Shown piece by piece: positions 9,423-17,893 of a stretch of DNA of 64,000 nt. The DNA is from an uncultured bacterium (GTDB lineage: Bacteria > DUMJ01), in NCBI GenBank assembly GCA_937958695.1, contig CALGNK010000014.1, positions 1 to 64,000 on the forward strand, written 5' to 3'. A program made the position numbers and the translations under genes. The notes beneath the pieces are model-generated. The model made no database searches. It was given only the letters and a program-made list of their open reading frames with translations, and was not told where the DNA came from. How positions within the stretch are numbered: the stretch's first letter is position 1; every line of letters starts with the position of its first letter.

Positions 9423-9465
9423 GTTCCCTTCTCAAAGAATTTTACTTTGGGAAGGGAACTTTCTT
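9423..9465 (+). terminator. Intra-operon hairpin (attenuator or mRNA stabiliser)
   Basis: A 15-bp stem (9423-9437 with 9445-9459, one G-U pair) and a 7-base loop are followed by TTTCTT. It lies between the abundant-product binding-protein gene and the downstream genes, where a partial terminator would lower expression of the distal genes. Confidence 0.8.
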
Positions 9466-9476
9466 AAGGAGATGGT

Positions 9477-10538
9477 ATGATGACTTCTTATGAGCGTTTT
9501 AAAAAGATGTACGAGCATAAAGATGCGGATAGGATACCTATCATAGATATCCCATGGAGAACAACTATTGAAAGATGGCATAGAGAAGGAATGCCTGAAG
9601 GGGTAAGTTATGTTGATTTCTTCGGTTTGGATAAAGTGGCTAGTATAAGTGTTGATAATAGTCCGAGATATGAAGTTACTGTTATAGAAGAAACAGAGGA
9701 ATACATTATCACCACCACTCCTTGGGGGGCTACATTAAAAGAATGGAAATATGCAGATTCTACTCCAGAGTTTTTGGATTTCAAAATTAAAGATATGGAA
9801 AAATGGTTAGAGGCTAAAAAGAGAATGGAACCAAACCCTGATAGGATCCCATGGGATTATCTTGAAAAGAATTATAAAAGATGGAGAGAGGAAGGATATT
9901 GGATACAGGCTAATTTTTGGTTTGGCTTTGATGTTACTCACTCATGGACTGTGGGAACGGAGAGATTACTTATAGCCTTAATAGAAAATCCTGAATGGTG
10001 TATAGATATGTTTAATCATTTTCTAGATGTTGATATAGCTCTATTTGAAATGATTTGGGAGAAAGGTTATACGTTTGACTGTATAAGCTGGCCAGATGAT
10101 ATGGGATATAAAAATAATCAATTCTTTTCAGTTAAGACTTATAGAGAAGTTTTAAAACCTGTTCATAAAAAGGCAGTAGATTGGGCTCACTCAAAAGGCA
10201 TAAAGGTTCATCTACATTCTTGTGGTAATGTTATGCCATTTATTCCTGAGTTCATAGAGATAGGGATAGATGCATTAAATCCGCTTGAAGTAAAGGCTGG
10301 AATGGACCCTATAGAGATAAAGAAAGAATATGGAGATAAGCTTGTACTGCATGGAGGGATTAATGCGGTCTTATGGGAAGATATAGAAGCTATAGGAGCA
10401 GAAATGAGGAGAGTTATCCCTATACTAAAAGAGTCTGGTGGCTACATATTTTCTTCCGACCATTCGGTTCCGCCAAGTGTAAGTCTAGAAAATTTTAGAT
10501 ATATTGTTGAATTGGCTAAAGAATTGGGTAAGTATTAA
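9477..10538 (+). CDS. Uroporphyrinogen decarboxylase-like (URO-D/MtaA fold) protein
   Basis: A 353-aa TIM-barrel protein of the URO-D superfamily, which includes uroporphyrinogen decarboxylase and the corrinoid:coenzyme M methyltransferases. HLHSCGN near residue 244 gives the His-x-Cys zinc-type ligand pair of the methyltransferase branch rather than the HemE N-terminus RQAGR, which is absent. GGYIFSSDHSVPPSVS near the C-terminus is typical of uncharacterised members next to ABC transporters. No heme genes are nearby, so a role in heme synthesis is unlikely. It follows the hairpin at 9423 and has AAGGAG before ATG 9477/9480. The substrate is unknown. Confidence 0.82.
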   Translation: MMTSYERFKKMYEHKDADRIPIIDIPWRTTIERWHREGMPEGVSYVDFFGLDKVASISVDNSPRYEVTVIEETEEYIITTTPWGATLKEWKYADSTPEFLDFKIKDMEKWLEAKKRMEPNPDRIPWDYLEKNYKRWREEGYWIQANFWFGFDVTHSWTVGTERLLIALIENPEWCIDMFNHFLDVDIALFEMIWEKGYTFDCISWPDDMGYKNNQFFSVKTYREVLKPVHKKAVDWAHSKGIKVHLHSCGNVMPFIPEFIEIGIDALNPLEVKAGMDPIEIKKEYGDKLVLHGGINAVLWEDIEAIGAEMRRVIPILKESGGYIFSSDHSVPPSVSLENFRYIVELAKELGKY

Positions 10539-10561
10539 TCCTATATGGAGGGGTATAATTT

Positions 10562-11545
10562 ATGATTAATTTTATTATAAGAAGGATCCTATATATTATT
10601 CCCACATTAATAGGGATAAGTATAGTAAGTTTTATTGTGATAAATCTACCCCCTGGAGATTATTTAACTGCTAGAATAGCTCAGTTAGAACTACAAGGAG
10701 ATACTACCTCTAGGCATTATCTTGAACAGTTAAGAAGCTACTACGGATTAGATAAGCCGATATATGTTCAGTATTTTATATGGATTAAAAATTTTATAAG
10801 GGGAGATTTTGGTATCTCATTTGAATATAATAAACCTGTTAAAGACCTTATCAAAGAAAGACTCGCCCTTACAGTATTGCTCTCAGTTTTTACCATGTTC
10901 TTTACTTGGATAGTATCTATTCCTATAGGGGTATATTCTGCCACTCATCAATATTCTTTCTTTGATAGGATATTTACTTTGATAAGCTTTGCTGGAATGG
11001 CAACTCCAGGATTTCTATTAGCACTAGTTTTGCTGGTTTTTGTCCTTTTTAGATTTGGGACATCTCTCTTAGGCTTATTTTCCCCAGAATATGTAAATGC
11101 CCCATGGTCTTTTGGCAAGTTTATAGACTTACTAAAACATCTATGGTTACCAGTAGTTATAATAGGATTTTCTGGCACTGGAGGTCTTATAAGAATAATG
11201 AGAGGTAACCTTTTAGATATATTAGGACAGCCATATATATTTACAGCTAGGGCGAAAGGGTTAAAAGAATCTAGAGTAGTATGGAGATACGCTGTCAGAA
11301 TAGCAATAAACCCTTTAGTTAGTATAGCCGGGATGAGTCTTCCAGGAATTATAGGTGGAGAGATGTTAACCTCAATAGTATTAAATCTCCCTACTACAGG
11401 ACCTTTATTCTATAGAGCACTTCAGATGCAAGATATGTATCTTGCTGGTACCTTTCTTATGTTCCTCACTATATTTTTAGTTTTAGGAAACTTTTTGGCA
11501 GATTTAGCGTTAGCATGGCTAGACCCTAGAATAAAATATGAATGA
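10562..11545 (+). CDS. ABC importer permease, DppB/OppB type
   Basis: Inner-membrane permease of a peptide-class importer, 327 aa, about six helices. The N-terminus MINFIIRRILYIIPTLIGIS is the usual DppB start. The cytoplasmic EAA loop that docks with the ATPase is ARAKGLKESRVVWRYAVRIA. It pairs with the next gene (8-base overlap). The start ATG follows GGAGGGG at a usual distance. Confidence 0.92.
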   Translation: MINFIIRRILYIIPTLIGISIVSFIVINLPPGDYLTARIAQLELQGDTTSRHYLEQLRSYYGLDKPIYVQYFIWIKNFIRGDFGISFEYNKPVKDLIKERLALTVLLSVFTMFFTWIVSIPIGVYSATHQYSFFDRIFTLISFAGMATPGFLLALVLLVFVLFRFGTSLLGLFSPEYVNAPWSFGKFIDLLKHLWLPVVIIGFSGTGGLIRIMRGNLLDILGQPYIFTARAKGLKESRVVWRYAVRIAINPLVSIAGMSLPGIIGGEMLTSIVLNLPTTGPLFYRALQMQDMYLAGTFLMFLTIFLVLGNFLADLALAWLDPRIKYE

Positions 11546-12686
11546 AGGGGAGATAAAGATGGAAGAAAGAGAAAAAGACCTAGGATTTGAGTTCGAAGAA
11601 AAGATATATGCACTAACATATTGGCAGTTAGTATGGCTAAAATTTAAGAGGAATAAGATGGCGCTTTTTGGGGGAGTAGTTCTATTAATCTTTTATTTCT
11701 GCATGGTCATTTTACCCGAATTTTTTGCCCCATACTATTTGGAACATATATTCCTAGAACATATAAATGCTCCTCCGCAGAAGATTCGTTTTGTAGATAG
11801 TAATGGGAAGTTTCATCTTCGTCCATTTGTATATAAATTAAGTGGAGGTATAGATCCAAATACCTTTAGGAGGGTATTTATAGAAGATAATAGCACAATA
11901 TATCCTATCTATTTTTTTGTTAGGGGAGATTCTTATAAACTATTTGGTTTATTTCAGACTAATATTCACCTTTTTGGTACTGTACAAGGAGGGACGATAT
12001 TTTTATTTGGCACTGATAGGCAGGGGAGAGACCTACTTTCTAGGATAATTTATGGTGGAAGGATTTCTCTAACAATAGGTCTTGTTGGGGTTTTTCTTAG
12101 TATGATCTTAGGTTCAACATTAGGTATAATCTCTGGTTATTATGGAGGCGTTGTAGATAATATTATTCAAAGAATAATTGAGTTTTTAACAGCTTTTCCT
12201 GCTATTCCTCTATGGATGGCTTTAGCAGCAGCATTACCCCAAGATTGGTCGTCTATAAAGAGTTATTTTGCTATAACTATAATTTTGTCTATAATAGGTT
12301 GGGGTGGATTAGCTAGACAGATCCGTGGTAAGATACTTTCCTTAAGAGAGGAAGAGTATATATTGTCAGCAAGAATAATAGGATGTAATGAAAGAAAGAT
12401 CCTTTTTACACATCTACTTCCTAATTGTTTGAGTCATATAATAGTTATCGCTACCCTTGCAATTCCTGGAATGATTTTAGGGGAGACATCTCTAAGTTTT
12501 CTTGGTTTAGGGATTAAGCCTCCAATGACAAGCTGGGGTGTTCTTCTAAATGAATGCCAAAATGTAAGATCAGTTGTTCAGACTCCATGGCTTATCATTC
12601 CTGTAGCATTTGTAATAATAACAGTTCTTTCTTTTAATTTCTTAGGGGATGGCTTACGTGACGCAGCAGATCCTTATACTAGATAA
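11538..12686 (+). CDS. ABC importer permease, DppC/OppC type
   Basis: Second permease, 382 aa, with an N-terminal cytoplasmic tail, TM1, an extracytoplasmic stretch of about 110 residues, then five more helices. FGTDRQGRDLLSRIIYGGR is the classic DppC signature, and SARIIGCNERKILFTHLLPN is the EAA loop. It is longer than E. coli DppC (about 300 aa) because of the extracytoplasmic insert. No DppD/DppF genes follow; a 239-base gap and an amidohydrolase-like gene come next. The ATPases must be supplied from elsewhere, perhaps by the pair at 49409-51354. Confidence 0.9.
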   Translation: MNEGEIKMEEREKDLGFEFEEKIYALTYWQLVWLKFKRNKMALFGGVVLLIFYFCMVILPEFFAPYYLEHIFLEHINAPPQKIRFVDSNGKFHLRPFVYKLSGGIDPNTFRRVFIEDNSTIYPIYFFVRGDSYKLFGLFQTNIHLFGTVQGGTIFLFGTDRQGRDLLSRIIYGGRISLTIGLVGVFLSMILGSTLGIISGYYGGVVDNIIQRIIEFLTAFPAIPLWMALAAALPQDWSSIKSYFAITIILSIIGWGGLARQIRGKILSLREEEYILSARIIGCNERKILFTHLLPNCLSHIIVIATLAIPGMILGETSLSFLGLGIKPPMTSWGVLLNECQNVRSVVQTPWLIIPVAFVIITVLSFNFLGDGLRDAADPYTR

Positions 12687-12925
12687 AGAAGATTTTCTCT
12701 AATGTTATGGTAAGATATACCCACTTAAACATTTGATGTTTCCTGGACGGGGCGTAGAAGAGATCGGTACCTTATACTAGCGGAATTAGCTGTTTATTTT
12801 GAGGATAGACTAGGAGAATACCTGTAATTATGAGACACCAGGGAATTTACACAAGTTTCTTGACAGATCCCTAAATTATATTCTAGTATAATTGAGACAA
12901 TTAGGAAGTTCATGGGAGATTATTT

Positions 12926-13687
12926 ATGAGACTTGAATTCTTTGATGTTAATGTTTGGATAGGTAATTTAATGGGGGATAAATATGGAATCTCTATTACA
13001 TCGGAAGATCTAGTCAGAAAGATGGCGTCTTTGAATATAAAAAGGGCAATAGTATATCACATCTATCAAAGGGATATACATCCTGATGTTGGGAATAAGA
13101 TTTTGATTGATGAGATCTCTAATAAACCTTCGCTCTATGGAATACTAACAGTTTTACCATTTCAGATAAGAGAAATCAAAGATATAGACTTTGGCGAACT
13201 TAAACATCAAAAAATTGTTGGTTTTACCTTTTTCCCAAGGAGACATAATTATCTACTAAACAAGATCACCTTCGGAGATTTTCTATCTGAATTAGAATAT
13301 AGAAGATTTCCTGTCTTTTTTGACCTCTTAAGTGGTTTCTCTGTCAATTACCAAGATGTGTATGATATTCTGAATGATTTCCCTAAGTTGGTCTGTATCC
13401 TCTGTAATATTGGAATTTGGAACTCAAATAGATACACCTGGCCAATACTTGATAAGTTCCCTAATGTCTATATAGACTCAAGTTTACTCTCTCTTTACGA
13501 GGGAGGACTCGAAGAAACAGTCAAAAGGTTTGGTGGAAGAAGGATTGTTTTTGGTAGCGGATATCCTGAAAGATATATAGAGGCATCTATACTGCAACTC
13601 GTCCATTCGGAGATATCTGAAAAAGACAAAGAGAGGATAGCCTATAGCAATATCGAGAATATAATAGAGGAGATAAAATATGAGTGA
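12926..13687 (+). CDS. Amidohydrolase-fold protein lacking metal ligands
   Basis: A 253-aa protein whose length and strand order follow the Amidohydrolase_2 TIM barrel of its neighbour. At the position of the DxHxH motif it has FFDVNVWIG, where the neighbour has GH on strand 5 it has CNIGIWN, and the usual TDFP is SGYP. All metal-binding residues I can place are therefore missing. It may be a non-catalytic partner of the next gene, which it overlaps by 8 bases, or a lyase-like relative. ATG 12926 follows GGGAG. Homology is inferred from pattern only. Confidence 0.65.
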   Translation: MRLEFFDVNVWIGNLMGDKYGISITSEDLVRKMASLNIKRAIVYHIYQRDIHPDVGNKILIDEISNKPSLYGILTVLPFQIREIKDIDFGELKHQKIVGFTFFPRRHNYLLNKITFGDFLSELEYRRFPVFFDLLSGFSVNYQDVYDILNDFPKLVCILCNIGIWNSNRYTWPILDKFPNVYIDSSLLSLYEGGLEETVKRFGGRRIVFGSGYPERYIEASILQLVHSEISEKDKERIAYSNIENIIEEIKYE

Positions 13688-14468
13688 GCTTTGGGAAGAA
13701 TTCTTGGAAAATGGTAAAATAGAGAGATTTCCAATTATTGATATGCATTGTCATATGGGCTTATTCTATGGGAGTCATATGCCATATTCAGATCCGAATA
13801 CTATGGCAAAGAGAATGGAAAGAGCTGGAGTGAAATTAATCGTCTTTTGTCACCATCATATGCTTTTTAGTCCTGAGATAGGGAATAAAATCAATGTGGA
13901 GATTGCTAGGAGATATCCGGATAGATTTAGAGCATACTGTGGAATAAATCCAAACTATCCCAAAATGGTAGAGAATGATATAAAGACATTCAATAACTTT
14001 AAGGACGTCTATGTTGGATTTAAGCTTTTGCCAGATTACCATAGGGTCCCGCTCTCAGACAAGAGATACGAAGATGTTTTTGAGTTCGCTAATGAGAACA
14101 GCCTTATAGTTTTGACACATACATGGGGAGGAAGTATATACAGTGGAGCGGAAGAAGTGGAAGAAGTTTTAAAGAGGTATAAAAGTCTAATATTACTCTT
14201 GGGACATTCTCTACATGGAGATTGGGAAAGTGCAGTTAAACTTGCCAAGAGGTATAATAATGCTTATCTTGATCTATGTGCTGTCCTTGATGAGAGAGGA
14301 GTGATAGAAAGATTTATTAAAGAGGTTGATTTAGATAGAATTGTCTTTGGAACAGATTTTCCTTGGTTTAACCACCACTACTACATTGGTGCTTTGTTAG
14401 GCTCTGGCATTTCCGATTCTATATGTGAAAAGATATTATATTTGAATGCAAAAAAGTTACTAACTTGA
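13680..14468 (+). CDS. Amidohydrolase family metal-dependent hydrolase
   Basis: A 262-aa TIM-barrel hydrolase of the Amidohydrolase_2 group. Metal ligands are present: IIDMHCHMG at the N-terminus, THTWGG on strand 4-5, LLGHSLHG, and DRIVFGTDFPWF with the catalytic Asp near the C-terminus. It likely cleaves or decarboxylates a small organic acid or lactone derived from the imported substrate. It is co-transcribed with the ligand-less paralogue before it (overlap of 8 bases). Confidence 0.85.
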   Translation: MSELWEEFLENGKIERFPIIDMHCHMGLFYGSHMPYSDPNTMAKRMERAGVKLIVFCHHHMLFSPEIGNKINVEIARRYPDRFRAYCGINPNYPKMVENDIKTFNNFKDVYVGFKLLPDYHRVPLSDKRYEDVFEFANENSLIVLTHTWGGSIYSGAEEVEEVLKRYKSLILLLGHSLHGDWESAVKLAKRYNNAYLDLCAVLDERGVIERFIKEVDLDRIVFGTDFPWFNHHYYIGALLGSGISDSICEKILYLNAKKLLT

Positions 14469-14618
14469 GTAGTAAAGACATGAGATGAAAGACTGAAAGT
14501 AATGAAGTTTTGCTTAAGGTCTATTCAATTAATTAAAGAATTTTATAATGATCAAATTTCAGTTCTCTGAGAATTATATGATAAAATACTACTAATTAAA
14601 ATGAGATGGAGGCGTTGA

Positions 14619-15040
14619 ATGAAAGTTTCTCAGTTTAACAAGAATTACAATTTTTATAAAGGTGATCTGCATTCTCATTCAACAGTCTCTGATGGGAGAT
14701 TATCTCCAGAGGAACTAGTTAAAGTCTACTATGAAAGAGGATACAAATTTTTAGTTTTTACCGAACATTCAATATACTCCTATTGGAAAGAGTTAGAACA
14801 AGAGAACTTTATTGTTATTCCTGGGGTAAAGATAGCAATAGATGAAATATCTAGACCTAGATGTTACCACTTTGTTGGAATGTCTAAATTCTTCTCAGAT
14901 AAAGATAAGAAAGAAAGGATAAATGAATTTTACTGGAATGGACCTGAGAGTATCCAAAAGGCTATAAATACTATGTTAGAGTTGAATGTATTGACGAGAA
15001 TGGGAAAATAGCTTGGACTAATCCTATATTTCTATCTTAA
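14619..15040 (+). pseudogene. PHP-domain phosphoesterase (CehA/McbA type), internally deleted
   Basis: The first 120 or so residues are a PHP domain start: GDLHSHSTVSDGRLSPEELV carries the metal-binding HxH, and VFTEHSIY the next His. The reading frame then stops at 15009. In the frame starting at 14969 the sequence reads YYVRVECIDENGKIAWTNPI followed by FLS and a stop at 15038. That is the usual C-terminal tail of this family. The middle of the gene, with the remaining metal and catalytic residues, is therefore gone, and the two ends are joined out of frame near 14960-14972. The surviving open frame (130 aa) is unlikely to be active. Confidence 0.8.
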
Positions 15041-15099
15041 GTGGTATTTATATTTAAAAATATGTTATAATTAATAAAAAGTTTTAGTAGGAGGATAAT

Positions 15100-15573
15100 A
15101 TGCTTAAGATAGGAGAAAAAGCGATAGATTTTTCCTTACCCAATAAAGAAGATAGATTAGTTTCTTTAAAAGATTTCCTTGGCAAGTGGGTTGTATTGTA
15201 TTTTTATCCAAAGGATGATACCCCAGGATGCACTCTTGAAGCTATAGAGTTTACTAGTATGGCTAAGGAATTTGAGAAGCTAAACGGGGTGATCTTAGGA
15301 GTAAGTAAGGATTCGGTAAAATCGCATCAAAATTTTTCTAAAAAACACTCCTTGAATATAGAGCTGTTAAGTGATGAATCTGCTTCAGTTATAAAAGCCT
15401 ATGGAGCTTGGGGGAAGAAGAAGATGTACGGTAAAGAATATGAAGGTACGATTCGTTCTACATATATCATAAATCCGGATGGGATTATAATGTATGTATT
15501 TGAAGATGTAAATCCGAAAGGGCATGCAGAGGAGGTTCTTAAAAAGTTAAAAGAGCTACAGGAAACAAACTAA
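15100..15573 (+). CDS. bcp: Thiol peroxidase, Bcp/PrxQ type (1-Cys)
   Basis: A 157-aa peroxiredoxin that reduces hydrogen peroxide and organic hydroperoxides. The peroxidatic Cys lies in YPKDDTPGCTLEAIEF, with the Pro-x-x-x-Thr/Cys geometry of the family. It is the only Cys in the protein: the resolving Cys found five residues later in E. coli Bcp is Ile here. It must therefore work as a 1-Cys enzyme reduced by an external thiol. AGGAGG precedes ATG 15100, and TATAAT stands at 15066-15071 without a clear -35. It leads the photolyase operon. Confidence 0.92.
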   Translation: MLKIGEKAIDFSLPNKEDRLVSLKDFLGKWVVLYFYPKDDTPGCTLEAIEFTSMAKEFEKLNGVILGVSKDSVKSHQNFSKKHSLNIELLSDESASVIKAYGAWGKKKMYGKEYEGTIRSTYIINPDGIIMYVFEDVNPKGHAEEVLKKLKELQETN

Positions 15574-16940
15574 TTCCTAAGGAAAGAGTAAAATATCTAA
15601 ATAATAAACAACCTGATAAGGGTGATTACATAGTCTATTGGATGCAGGCATCCCAAAGGACAGAGTATAATTATGCCCTAGAGTATGCTATCCTACAGGC
15701 AAATCTTAGAAAGAAGCCCTTAGTGGTCTTTTTTGGCCTTACTGATAGATACCCGCAGGCGAATTTACGCCATTATAAATTTATGCTTGAAGGTTTAAGG
15801 GAGGTTCAGAAAGAACTTTCTGATAGGGGTATATCTTTTATAATTAAATTTGTATCTCCTGAGATAGGTGTCTTAGAGTTAGCAAAGAGAGCGTTAATAG
15901 TTATAGTTGATAGAGGATATACCAAGATTCAAAGATACTGGAGAAATTATGTAGCTCAACGTATTGGTTGCCCCTTAATACAAGTAGAAGGTGATGTCGT
16001 AGTTCCAGTAGAAGTGACATCTGAGAAAGAGGAATATTCAGCTTATACAATTAGGAGAAAAATTAAAGGTTATCTGGATTATTTTCTTAATCAGATGGAT
16101 TCTATAGAGTTAAAAAAGAAATCTATAGGAATAGTAGATATAGAGTCTGAGCCCTTAGACGAGAAAGTAATATTGAAAAAACTTAATATAGAAGATATTT
16201 CTCCTTCCATCTATTACAGGGGAGGGACAAGTGAAGCTAAGAAGCTTCTTGAAGATTTTTTGGAGAAGAAGATTGACTATTACCCAAAATATAGGAATGA
16301 TCCATCTAAAGATTATCTATCTCATATGAGTCCTTATCTTCATTTCGCACAAATCTCTCCAGTCTACATTGCCTTAAGGGTCTTAGAAACAGGAAGCCAT
16401 GGAATGGAGGCTTATCTAGAAGAGCTTATAGTTAGAAGAGAATTGGCAATAAACTTCGTTTATTACAACCCGGATTATGATAGGTTTAATAGCCTTCCCA
16501 AATGGGCTATAGATACTCTAAAAGAGCACAGTGATGATAAGCGCAAATATTTGTATACGCTTGAAGAACTTGAAGATGCCAAAACTCATGATAAATACTG
16601 GAATTCTGCACAAAAGGAGCTATTAATTACCGGAAAGATGCATAGTTATATAAGAATGTACTGGGGGAAGAAGGTTATAGAATGGAGTAAAACCCCTGAA
16701 GAGGCATTCGAAAGGCTTATCTATCTGAATAATAAGTATGCATTAGACGGAAGAGATCCGAATAGCTACGCTGGTATAGCATGGTGCTTTGGTAAACATG
16801 ATAGACCTTGGAAAGAAAGATCTATTTTTGGAAAAATAAGATATATGAGCGAAAAGAGCCTTGAGAATAAATTTGATATGATATCTTATATAGAAAAGAT
16901 AGATAAACTTCAAGGTTTAGCCTATGAAAGATTTTCCTAA
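15573..16940 (+). CDS. phr: Class II deoxyribodipyrimidine photolyase
   Basis: Repairs UV-induced cyclobutane pyrimidine dimers with blue light, using FADH-. The class II signatures are YWMQASQRTEYNYALEYAI, RHYKFMLEGL, SHMSPYLHFAQISP, KTHDKYWNSAQKELLITGKMH (in pieces) and LDGRDPNSYAGIAWCFGKHD. The first ATG (15642) would begin at the Met of YWMQ and delete the first beta strand. The frame is open upstream and codes for KERVKYLNNKQ...GDYIVYW, which matches the family N-terminus. The only plausible start is ATT at 15573, which overlaps the bcp stop as TAATT behind AGGA at 15560-15563. That start gives 455 aa, the normal length. Confidence 0.9.
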   Translation: MPKERVKYLNNKQPDKGDYIVYWMQASQRTEYNYALEYAILQANLRKKPLVVFFGLTDRYPQANLRHYKFMLEGLREVQKELSDRGISFIIKFVSPEIGVLELAKRALIVIVDRGYTKIQRYWRNYVAQRIGCPLIQVEGDVVVPVEVTSEKEEYSAYTIRRKIKGYLDYFLNQMDSIELKKKSIGIVDIESEPLDEKVILKKLNIEDISPSIYYRGGTSEAKKLLEDFLEKKIDYYPKYRNDPSKDYLSHMSPYLHFAQISPVYIALRVLETGSHGMEAYLEELIVRRELAINFVYYNPDYDRFNSLPKWAIDTLKEHSDDKRKYLYTLEELEDAKTHDKYWNSAQKELLITGKMHSYIRMYWGKKVIEWSKTPEEAFERLIYLNNKYALDGRDPNSYAGIAWCFGKHDRPWKERSIFGKIRYMSEKSLENKFDMISYIEKIDKLQGLAYERFS

Positions 16941-17874
16941 ACCTAATATCGTTATAAGTAAGTGTATAAATATTGAGGCGGTAAGGTATGATGGAGGTAT
17001 AGTGGATAACGAATTTGCAAAGATATTAGGTAGTTATGTAAACTATATTACTGTATGTCCAGAGGTATCTATAGGTTTAAGTGTTCCTAGGGATCCTATT
17101 GTTATAATAAAAGAGAACAACTCTTATAAGTTATATCAACCAAAGACTAATCTAAATTTGACAGATAAGATGGAGGAGTTTTCGAATAAATTTCTCGATT
17201 CTTTAATTGATATAGATGGTTTCTTACTTAAGAGTAAGTCACCAAGTTGTGGAGTATCTGGGACGAAGATTTTTGATGATCTATATTCAGATAAGCCTAT
17301 AGAGGAAGGTAGAGGATTTTTTGCCCAAAAAGCTTTAGAGAAATTTGGATATCTAGCAATAGAGGATGAACTTAGTCTAAAAATCATAGAGATAAGGCAT
17401 CATTTCTTAATAAAGGTCTTTGCATTTGCTGAATTTAGGGAGACAATAAATAGGCTCTCTTCTGTAAAAGAACTGATCGACTTTCATCAGAGGTATAAGT
17501 ATCTACTTATGGCTTATAGCCAAAGAGCCTTAAGAACTTTAGGAAGATTAATAGCAGGGCAAAAAGAGTTAAAACTTCAAGAACTTACTTCTATATACAG
17601 AAGAGAATTTTACAAAGCCTTTGCAGATGTTCCATCTAGAGGTTCTAATGTAAATGTATTACAACATATATTCGGATATTTTTCTAGATATCTAAGAAAT
17701 GTTGAAAAAGATAAGTTTTTTAGATTATTAGATGATTATAGAAATGGACTAGTTCATATTACAAGTCTTATAAGACTCTTAAGGGATTATAGTTTTAGAT
17801 TTGAGAATAGATATCTTATTACTCAGAGATATTTGAATCCGTACCCGGAGGAATTTCTAGTTTACGAAAATTAA
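16924..17874 (+). CDS. TudS (DUF523)-DUF1722 fusion, RudS-like tRNA thiouridine desulfidase
   Basis: A 316-aa two-domain protein. The N-terminal DUF523/TudS part (about 5-150) has Cys 14 (VISKCINIEAVRYDG), Cys 45 (ITVCPEV) and Cys 109 (SKSPSCGVSGTKIF), the pattern that holds a [4Fe-4S] cluster in TudS desulfidases. The C-terminal DUF1722 part (about 185-300) is YbgA-like. Fused proteins of this kind have been reported to remove sulfur from 4-thiouridine in tRNA, which limits near-UV cross-linking. It overlaps the photolyase gene by 17 bases, parallel to ybgA-phr in E. coli. The exact substrate here is inferred. Confidence 0.85.
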   Translation: MKDFPKPNIVISKCINIEAVRYDGGIVDNEFAKILGSYVNYITVCPEVSIGLSVPRDPIVIIKENNSYKLYQPKTNLNLTDKMEEFSNKFLDSLIDIDGFLLKSKSPSCGVSGTKIFDDLYSDKPIEEGRGFFAQKALEKFGYLAIEDELSLKIIEIRHHFLIKVFAFAEFRETINRLSSVKELIDFHQRYKYLLMAYSQRALRTLGRLIAGQKELKLQELTSIYRREFYKAFADVPSRGSNVNVLQHIFGYFSRYLRNVEKDKFFRLLDDYRNGLVHITSLIRLLRDYSFRFENRYLITQRYLNPYPEEFLVYEN

Positions 17875-17893
17875 GAGGAAGGGAGTGTTATAG

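Noticed and set aside
12860-12892. TTGACA and TATAAT upstream of the first amidohydrolase gene
   Set aside because: The spacer is 21 bases, too long for a normal sigma-A promoter, so I do not list it as a feature.
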